Assembly: GCF_000209165.1 (NCBI RefSeq)
Contig: NC_009068.1
Location: forward strand, 868,001-932,000
DNA length: 64,000 nt
DNA from: Scheffersomyces stipitis CBS 6054
Lineage: Eukaryota; Ascomycota; Pichiomycetes; Serinales; Debaryomycetaceae
Direction: 5' to 3'
Position numbers and translations under genes: made by a program. Shown in pieces: positions 57,089 through 64,000 of this stretch. Every line of letters starts with the position of its first letter. Position 1 is the stretch's first letter. The notes under the pieces are model-generated. The model was not told the DNA's origin and ran no database searches. It was given only the letters and a program-made list of their open reading frames with translations.

Positions 57089-58999
57089 ATGAGTTTACAA
57101 TTTTATGATCTCTGCGAACGTTTGCCAGACGAGATCATACATAGAATCTTTGATTTGATTCCAAAATCTGTATGGGGAGAACTTTTGCGATTCGAGTCAC
57201 CGGCAAAGGCGTTGGCATTAAGTAAGTTCTATCGTTCAGTATACATTGGCAATGTGTTGATACCCGACAATCCTCTCGAGTGGCATTACTTTTCTCTCGA
57301 GGCTTTTATTGCTTTCAATAGGAAACATCCGTCTTTCCAGTGGTCAACTATAACCTTGTTGCAAGATGACTTTCTTGCCCTAATCCGTCTACTTCCAGGG
57401 GTAGCTTCGAGCGCCAAATTGTTCATAATTGAAACCAAACGTGACAAAGATTTCGGTTTTGTAAAGGCTCATGAATCCCTCAGTTGTGCGTTTTACTTTA
57501 TACGCAATAGAGAGCATCCCTGGGAAAATATTTTTATCGATCATATACCCTTCAACACCATTGGTTGGAAGGTCGGAAACCCCTCTTGGCACATGATAGA
57601 TACTTTCACCAATTTAACCAATCTTCAAGAATTGGAAATACTGGAACGACGTTTTTCATTTCAAGAATTGGAAAGTTTTCCCAAGAATTTGAGAAAACTT
57701 TTGATTATTTTAGATGTAAAATACGACGAAGAAGAGCATAAGATGATCTTGAATTTACCAAACCGCTTGCGAGAATTGAATTTAAGTCTCTTGCGTGAGA
57801 ATGTGTTGTCAGAGGATCGTCCAGGGCCAGTTCCGATATGGGACATATCACACCTAATAAATTTGACCAAGTTGACCCTTGTGGACGATCGAGGATTGCG
57901 GTTGGATGGTTGGAGGTTACCACTTTCTATTTCATCGCTAGATTTTTCAAACGTACCAGTATTCAATCTAATGGGAATTGAGGATCTTACTACATTAAGA
58001 GATGTGAGCATTATGGCAACTGGTCCTGTTGATAGCAATTGGTGTTTATTTCCAGACAGTGTTAGAATTTGGGATGTTTCTAGTGACCTTACAAGTTTCT
58101 CACCTTCTTTGAGGGCTAAAGAAATAATTACGTTCAAGTTGACTACCGGTCTGTATGCTATGCCTCCTACAAATATAACTTTAAATTGTGATTCGTTCGA
58201 ATTAGGATATTATTATTCTCCTTCTACTTTTCCATTGCTGGACTTCTATGATTTCTCACAAATCCACAATTTGACATCATTATTGATTGAAAGCAGTGAT
58301 TTGGTTTCTCTTTCTAAATTGAAACTTCCCTACACATTGCAGAAACTTCATCTCTATGGCTGCGGGGACTTAGAGAGCCTAGAAGGATTGGAGAAATTAG
58401 AGAACTTGCGCAGCTTCGGTTTAGATGGATGTTTTGAGACCCCATTTATCAAAGCATTAGTGAAGACAATTGTATTTCCAGAGAGGTTAGTGGAATTGCG
58501 ATTAAGATTGGGATCCACCAAATCAGATTGGCTAGTTGATGTTTGCAATAATCCAGAAGATTATTGTGAGGTTCAAAAGAGTCTGTATCATCATGAATCT
58601 TCTTTTGACGATATACTCTTTCGAAGATGTATACGTGTGGGGGATCAATTCCACCTACCCAATTCGATAACGAAGTTGACTATTGCAGGTGATGCATTGG
58701 CCATCGAAGATACTATCAAATTGCCAGAAAATCTCTATGAATTGGATCTTTATGATGTTGCTGGGTTTTCTCACTTTTCGAATTTGAAGTTGCCTGACAC
58801 ATTACGGATTCTTCTGTTACCGCGGATATTCTTGCGAAGACAGTTTGAAGAGTACAAATTTCCTAGTGGCTTGTCCCACTTGAAGCATAGAGGTAATTTA
58901 GTAACAGCACAAAACCACGACTTCTTTGATCTACTCCACTGTGAAGGGCCAAGATCACTTCGACAGGTGCCACACCACGCCGCGATTGATTTCTCATAG
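57089..58999 (+). CDS. F-box/leucine-rich-repeat protein, specificity unknown
   Basis: 636 residues. An F-box-like N-terminus (LCERLPDEIIHRIFDLIP, about 8-25) precedes a long array of irregular leucine-rich repeats (about 190-600) of LxxLxL type, e.g. NLTKLTLVDDRGLRL, LQKLHLYGCGDLESL, LYELDLYDVAGF. Such proteins are usually substrate receptors of SCF ubiquitin ligases. It has mixed leucine codons and AT-rich codon choice unlike the conserved neighbours. The last 25 residues (after LKHRGNLV) no longer look like LRR. It lies between two large empty stretches and may belong to a lineage-specific, fast-evolving family. Substrate unknown. Confidence 0.75.
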   Translation: MSLQFYDLCERLPDEIIHRIFDLIPKSVWGELLRFESPAKALALSKFYRSVYIGNVLIPDNPLEWHYFSLEAFIAFNRKHPSFQWSTITLLQDDFLALIRLLPGVASSAKLFIIETKRDKDFGFVKAHESLSCAFYFIRNREHPWENIFIDHIPFNTIGWKVGNPSWHMIDTFTNLTNLQELEILERRFSFQELESFPKNLRKLLIILDVKYDEEEHKMILNLPNRLRELNLSLLRENVLSEDRPGPVPIWDISHLINLTKLTLVDDRGLRLDGWRLPLSISSLDFSNVPVFNLMGIEDLTTLRDVSIMATGPVDSNWCLFPDSVRIWDVSSDLTSFSPSLRAKEIITFKLTTGLYAMPPTNITLNCDSFELGYYYSPSTFPLLDFYDFSQIHNLTSLLIESSDLVSLSKLKLPYTLQKLHLYGCGDLESLEGLEKLENLRSFGLDGCFETPFIKALVKTIVFPERLVELRLRLGSTKSDWLVDVCNNPEDYCEVQKSLYHHESSFDDILFRRCIRVGDQFHLPNSITKLTIAGDALAIEDTIKLPENLYELDLYDVAGFSHFSNLKLPDTLRILLLPRIFLRRQFEEYKFPSGLSHLKHRGNLVTAQNHDFFDLLHCEGPRSLRQVPHHAAIDFS

Positions 59000-60048
59000 A
59001 AAAAACCTTCTACATATAGAAATGGGTGCAAAAAATGCTGCGAATAGACTTCTTAAATGCATTCCATACTTCAGAGAAAATGGCCCTGGGACTTGCGACG
59101 TTCCTACTGTAAATGGGAAGCGGTACCAGTGACAGTCAGTGTCAAAAGGATTCTCGTAGTAATTCATAATTCATTCTCTTCGTAAGCGTTTGTATAGCGA
59201 GTAACTTCAGTGAGAGGTGAGGTGTGAGAAAAGTCACCAAAGATTTTTGCTACTCGTTATCAACTCTTAAATATAAATCTAGATGTCCACCACAAAAAGT
59301 ACCAACCAGCTTAATTCCAAGTAAAGGACACTTCAGCGAACTTGTCTCTCCTGTGAAAACCAACAAAAACAGGCTAACAGCACGTCAATACGACCAAGAA
59401 ATCAAGAGCTGTGGAGATGTTATGTCACGTGCGCGCACCAATATCTAATCTATTCTCATAGGGATCCACACTTTTAAATTAAGATGCAATTTAATTTGTT
59501 ATTGCTACGTTCAGATCTTTCCATAAACGGTTGAGTATGCGGAGTCAGCCGTGAAAAATTGGTTAATTATTCTTTCGCAACTTGTATTTTTCGTTTTGAA
59601 CAGATGCGCTACTTTATTCTTGAGCATATATAAGTAAGACATTTCCAAGTTATCCAGCAGTTAAGAATTTCCTCAAGCAAGAAACAGCTGACTGTAGAAA
59701 AGAATACCAACCAGAGAATTTGACATTTGTGAGAATTCCTGCCCCAAGAGTCCATAATCCGTCTATCGCTAGAAATCTTTACTTCATTTCAGTCTTTGCA
59801 TATCAAATCCGCAACAACTCATACAGTGATAGTAACTGCTAGAACCAATACTATAAGCAGTACATTTTTGTAGCAACAACACTAGTATTTCAGATACTCG
59901 CTTTTATTCAACTTATAATCCGCTATTTTTTAATCTTGCACCTATCCCGGTAACGTTGTATTAACCCGGACTAATAACGCTAATACTCTACTAATACTCC
60001 ACTTCAATTTGCTTTCCATTATTCGCTAATTTTGTGCCTTATTCTACC
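59000..60048. promoter_or_regulatory. Upstream region of the amino-acid permease
   Basis: 1.05 kb without a supportable gene. TCACGTGC followed by GCGCACC at about 59425-59439. The last 200 bases are AT-rich with repeated CTAATA(A/C)TCC units (about 59968-60001). Long promoters are typical for nutrient-regulated permeases. Confidence 0.45.
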
Positions 60049-61617
60049 ATGTCTTACAGCGTATCCAATGACGAGAATTTGTCCAAGGAAGGGATCACCA
60101 AGGAAGAGGGCACATTTACGCACTCTGAGTCCATTGATGATGGTTCAGTAGTTGATAACCATACCCATCTCAAACGGACATTGAAAGACCGCCACATTTC
60201 GCTTATTGCACTTGCTGGTATTATTGGTCCTGGTATTCTTATAGGTGCGTCCTTGGCCTTGGCTAATGGACCAGCATCGTTGATTATTGGCTTTGGAGTA
60301 ATTGGTTTGATAGCGTTTGCTATGATGCAGTCTTTGGGTGAATTAGCTACCCTTTACCCTACTGGAGGTACTTTTTCCACTTTGGGCAACCGACTTGTGG
60401 ATCCAGCGTATGGAGCTGCCGTAGGATGGAACTATGTAATTATCTGGGTGGCTGTTTTGGCCAATGAGTACAACACTGTAGCTGCTATCATGCAATTCTG
60501 GGGTCCCCAGGTTCCATTATACGGTTATATTTTGATATTCTGGTTCTTTTTCCTTGGCTTTCAATTTTTGGGTGTCCAGGCATTCGGAGAGGCAGAATTT
60601 TGGCTTGCTCTCACGAAAATCGTTGGCCTTGTAGCTTTCTACATTTTCTCCATTATTTACGTAGCTGGAGGTATCCATGGACAAAAGGCATTTGGTTTCC
60701 ACTACTGGAACGACCCAGGTGCTTTTGGTGATGGTTTTAAGGGAGTTGCAAACACCTTTGTCTTTGCATCCACTTTCTATAGTGGAACAGAAATCGTAGC
60801 TGTTTCAGCAGCAGAAGCTGCTAACCCTTCCAGAGCTGTTCCTCTGGCTATCAGACAGACGTTCTGGAGAATCTTGATTATCTACATGGGTATTGCTGTC
60901 AGTTACGGTTTGACTGTTCCTTATAACGATCCTTCGTTGAGCGCAGGTACCAAGGTTCTTAAGTCGCCAATGACTATTGCCATCGCTCGTGCTGGTTGGG
61001 CAGGAGGTGCTCATTTAATCAATGCGTTCATCTTGCTCACATGTGTTTCTGCCATTAACAGTTCTATTTACATCGGTTCTCGTACCATAGTCAACTTGGC
61101 TAATGAGGGTGCAGCTCCTAAATTCTTCAGAAGAGTCAATAAGACAGGAGTTCCGTACGCTGCAGTGATTCTTATGAATTTATTCGGGTTCCTCTCGCTC
61201 ATGAACATCAGTACAGGAGCTGCCAAAGCTTATGGCTACATCGTCAACTTGTCAGGTGTCGCTGTTTTTATTGTATGGGGAAACGTCTGTTTCTACCATA
61301 TAAGATTCAGACAAGCCTGGAAGCTTCAGGGCCGTTCTGTTTCCGAGTTGCCCTACAAGGGATTATGGTATCCTATCTTACCTATTTTTGGAATAGTCTT
61401 GAACGTCTTTTTGGCGTTGGTGCAAGGATGGTCGTACTTCAAGCCGTTTGATGCTGGTAATTTCGTAGATGCCTACGTTCTTTTGCCTTTCTTCGGCTTG
61501 CTCTACGTCTTCTTCAAGCTCGTCAACCGTACGAAGTGGGTAAATTTGCTGGAAGTGGATTTGGACGAGGGCCGTAGAAAGGATGTCAGGGACCATGTAA
61601 CAAGTGGGGAAGAATAG
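60049..61617 (+). CDS. Amino-acid permease, YAT/AAP family
   Basis: Plasma-membrane proton/amino-acid symporter of the yeast APC branch. 522 residues from the ATG at 60049; the frame extends 15 bases upstream to a GTG only. An acidic cytosolic N-terminus (1-48), the LKRTLKDRHISLIALAG entry and IGPGILIGAS (TM1 unwound substrate site), about 12 spans, AEAANPSRAVP loop and a short C-terminal tail. The GIIGPGILIG motif has Pro where general permeases have Thr, so it is not a simple GAP1 orthologue. Codon 266 is CTG in the NPSRAVP-x-AI loop, where Ser or Lys is usual. Substrate is not inferable. Confidence 0.85.
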   Translation: MSYSVSNDENLSKEGITKEEGTFTHSESIDDGSVVDNHTHLKRTLKDRHISLIALAGIIGPGILIGASLALANGPASLIIGFGVIGLIAFAMMQSLGELATLYPTGGTFSTLGNRLVDPAYGAAVGWNYVIIWVAVLANEYNTVAAIMQFWGPQVPLYGYILIFWFFFLGFQFLGVQAFGEAEFWLALTKIVGLVAFYIFSIIYVAGGIHGQKAFGFHYWNDPGAFGDGFKGVANTFVFASTFYSGTEIVAVSAAEAANPSRAVPLAIRQTFWRILIIYMGIAVSYGLTVPYNDPSLSAGTKVLKSPMTIAIARAGWAGGAHLINAFILLTCVSAINSSIYIGSRTIVNLANEGAAPKFFRRVNKTGVPYAAVILMNLFGFLSLMNISTGAAKAYGYIVNLSGVAVFIVWGNVCFYHIRFRQAWKLQGRSVSELPYKGLWYPILPIFGIVLNVFLALVQGWSYFKPFDAGNFVDAYVLLPFFGLLYVFFKLVNRTKWVNLLEVDLDEGRRKDVRDHVTSGEE

Positions 61618-61822
61618 GCCTTCTCAGGCGTATACCCATTTGGTAGTGTTTTACGATCTGATTGGAATGTGCATCTGAGGATAATCCGAAGGTACATATC
61701 CATACATAGTTATCTATTTATCAAATTTTACATCGACGAAACTGGACACGATCAGCATTCCGAGGCAACTTACGGTGTGCTGCCCTTGCCTAATCGAGTA
61801 GACTAACTTTTCAAGATTTACT

Positions 61823-62013
61823 GGATAATATGCTAACTACTGTGGCAATACAGTGTCGATCGTTGCTAGAATCAAAAGTAGGCTTGGGAAAGCTCACTTA
61901 GGGCATTTACGAAATGAGTTAAGGAGCCAAAAGATCAGCGCCAGTCTTGCGAGATAATACGTTAAGAACTGTGGGGTTACCGCGCTGATCGTTGCTGGGA
62001 TACAGAAGCTTAA
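61823..62013. repeat. Degenerate direct repeat, two copies of about 63 bp
   Basis: Copies at 61823-61886 and 61951-62013 share GATAATA-GTTAA-ACTGTGG and GATCGTTGCT blocks with substitutions between. The origin of the repeat is unknown. Confidence 0.6.
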
Positions 62014-62989
62014 CCTTAAAGCTGAGGTCAACAATCACCAGGAGCACACAATAGAAATCCCTGGCTCAGGATTATTCGCGCAGCAGACCACTGAGTTGAA
62101 ACATTTCTGCGAGCCCTCGAGTTAGCAGCTGGTGAAGTGGGATATTTTAAGGATTTATTTCCTCGCAGAATAGACACAAACGGTGACAAATACGAGCTTA
62201 TGTTGATGTTTTTCTGCAGAAAATTGCATCTTTCAGATCTATTTGCAAGTAGATATTTCTCATCGGAAAGTGATCCCAGAGATAATCGGTGGCCATGGCC
62301 GGGATTGCACCCAAAAATGGAAGTAATCTTCGCCTCCCCTCTTTTGGCCCCCCCTTGGGTCGACGCCGCACAGGACGCAGACGAAAATGCAAACTAGAAA
62401 ATATTCTCATAGTTAAATTAGGGCCACAAAATACATGTTAGCCAAAGCTTGTCGCAGCATCTTGCCAAGAGCGACTGGCCACCATTCCTTTGCTGATTAG
62501 CCATTTACCAACTGTGAAATCACGGCCCAGAGTACCAAACAGGCGGAATTATTCCTGCTCTGGGGGAGACGTTCATGGAGCAGCCAGAATTAAGGGGTGT
62601 GGGCGGCTATTCGCTGTGAGGGATCTGTCGCAGGGCGATGTCAAGTGGAGCAAAAAATACATTAAGAGGGCTCCATGATTCAGAGTCATAGGGTTCAATT
62701 TCGCATGTAAAAGTGTAATCTCGATCTGAAGATGCCATAGCAGTGGGCTACACAAACAGCATGGTGCTTAGCCACCGACTGTACGGTCTATTTGTTTAGG
62801 TGCATCTTGCTGGAACAATAGGCTACATACCTACAGTTAACATCGGTACGGCGCCAGGTGGTCCCGCCCCATGCATTCAAAATGCTTGACTGGGATTGTG
62901 CCGAAAATTGAAAATGATATTTCAGAACGAGGAAGGGGAAAAATCTGCATTTCGGGACGGTTGCATCTGAGCGGATGCAAAAGGCTAGC

Positions 62990-63545
62990 TTCTATTGGGA
63001 TATCGAGGAAGGTGGGACTCTGATAATGCTGGCAGTTTTCGGTTTCGTTCCGAAGGTGCATAATGTTACGAGAAATCGGTTCTCGATGGTGGCATTCTTG
63101 GGCTTTATCAAGAGATCTGCCAGACAGATCGATAAGCTCAGATCTGCGAATTTTTCAGGGTATCCCTTGACCAAAAATAATTCAATATCACCGTCTTGCG
63201 CTTCTGTCATCGACAAGAAGCACCTGGTCAAGGGTTTGTTCCATTCATTGCTGAAACAGACCCCAACGAGTGGACAATAGAGTGAAACATCAGATCGGTA
63301 TAGACATCCGAAGCCTGCTCCAAAAACAGTAATTCGAAGCCCCTGCCCTTGGACAAGTTCAACACTTCGTATATAGAAAGTATCCTAGATCGTTCTTGTG
63401 GCAACAAAGGCTGAACAATAGGAGCCAAATCGTGAATCTTGTAGCCGTTACTCTATTAGGAATTTCCGAATTAATATGATCCCGGAGAATGGTATTTTGT
63501 AGAATCCCTACTCGAACTGGGAGTCCCAAAATAAACTTGAACATA
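62990..63545 (-). pseudogene. Possible decayed protein-coding gene
   Basis: Three successive minus-strand open frames (63544-63359, 63428-63228, 63231-62992) overlap in different phases, each continuing where the last stops. None starts with an ATG at a sensible place. The compositions look protein-like (for example EVLNLSKGRGFELLFLEQA), but I recognise no family. Chance is a real alternative. Confidence 0.25.
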
Positions 63546-64000
63546 CCTTCTATATAATAGTTGATCCAGCTGTATACACAATTAAATTAATTTATGGTAG
63601 GCGAGATTGATTGTTACAAAAAGGATCTACGCGAAATCATGGTTTCAGATTCTTGCAAGCTATTGTACAGCCCCAGATACACCAGAGCAGTGGTCTCATC
63701 GGAAGGGGCCCAGCAAAATCGAAGAGATAATTTTCGTTGTTAATACTTTTGCTGGATGGACCTTAGCTGGATCATCGTGCATTTCACGTCTGGTTTTCTA
63801 GAAACTTGAGCCGGACTAGCCTGTACGGACAGCATGAATCTTTGTAGCATCTTTTGAGAGAGAATATTGCAACATGAATCCTACCATTTTACTAGAAGAA
63901 GCAAGACCCCCCACTTGAGACTTAATCTATTTCTAATTACAATTTGAGCCACTGGGTTTCTAAATTTGCTTCGATAATTTGGGAGGATCTGCCGCGACGA

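Larger units (their letters stand above)
61618..64000. other. Gene-free right edge with repeats and possible gene remains
   Basis: 2.4 kb with no intact gene. It holds a degenerate direct repeat (61823-61886 and 61951-62013) and three overlapping minus-strand open frames in different phases (62990-63545) that could be a decayed gene. GC content seems patchier than in the left part. No tRNA, LTR or transposase pattern was recognised. Confidence 0.45.

Noticed and set aside
62665..62705. tRNA-like segment with GGGTTCAATTTCGC
   Set aside because: The T-stem cannot pair and no acceptor or D-arm is found around it.
62821..62826. Minus-strand GTATGT donor with a short ATG frame before it
   Set aside because: No TACTAAC-type branch point within a reasonable distance.

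Overview
The window is nuclear DNA from an ascomycete yeast, most likely of the CUG-Ser (CTG) clade and compatible with Scheffersomyces or a close relative. The evidence is compact, mostly intron-poor genes that match budding-yeast families; TTG as the usual leucine codon; introns with GTATGT donors and TACTAAC branch points; a HapX/Hap43-type iron regulator; and Cbf1/Tbf1-like sites in front of ribosomal protein genes. At least two rare CTG codons sit where serine fits the family better than leucine, for example codon 204 of PFS2, in a WD40 turn. The species cannot be proved from the sequence. All protein readings here used the standard code, so any Leu from CTG should be read as probable Ser.

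Layout. 0.9-5 kb: CHO1 (phosphatidylserine synthase), an unknown probable mitochondrial protein, TIM50. 5.8-9 kb: a HAP43/HapX-like bZIP regulator and ARL3. 9.6-15 kb: WBP1, URM1, NAS2 and a DMT-family transporter. 15-21.6 kb: PRP38, GVP36-like BAR protein, GIM4, ADI1, PFS2. 22-27 kb: a PFK27-like 6-phosphofructo-2-kinase and PET127. 28-34 kb: a ribosomal-protein block (RPL2, an RRT5-like RRM gene, RPL29, RPL8), in which every gene shows an intron or strong signs of one. The order RPL2-RRT5-RPL29 is also found on S. cerevisiae chromosome VI. 34-44 kb: a ferric reductase, a PEX30/31/32-like peroxin, CGR1, SPT15 (TBP), APN2. 45-55 kb: an unknown coiled-coil protein, an SCC4-like cohesin loader, CBF5, VPS23. 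55.3-64 kb is gene-poor: spliced VMA9, an F-box/LRR protein, an amino-acid permease, and 2.4 kb holding a degenerate direct repeat and possible remains of a gene.

Themes. Ribosome production is well represented (RPL2, RPL8, RPL29, CGR1, CBF5). Iron handling has HAP43 and a ferric reductase. The other genes are housekeeping: lipid synthesis, mitochondrial import and RNA, Golgi/endosome traffic, glycosylation, splicing, 3'-end formation, cohesion and DNA repair.

The main results beyond a plain ORF list are gene models rebuilt from splice signals. RPL2 has a 4-nt first exon. RPL8 starts from a 3-nt exon 346 nt upstream of the long ORF. RPL29 has a 424-nt 5'UTR intron. VMA9 is only visible after splicing. 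The missing front half of the RRT5-like RRM lies directly upstream in another frame. A possible spliced mini-gene lies at 9311-9642. I saw no complete mobile element, tRNA, rRNA or CRISPR array, and nothing I can call a wholly new system.
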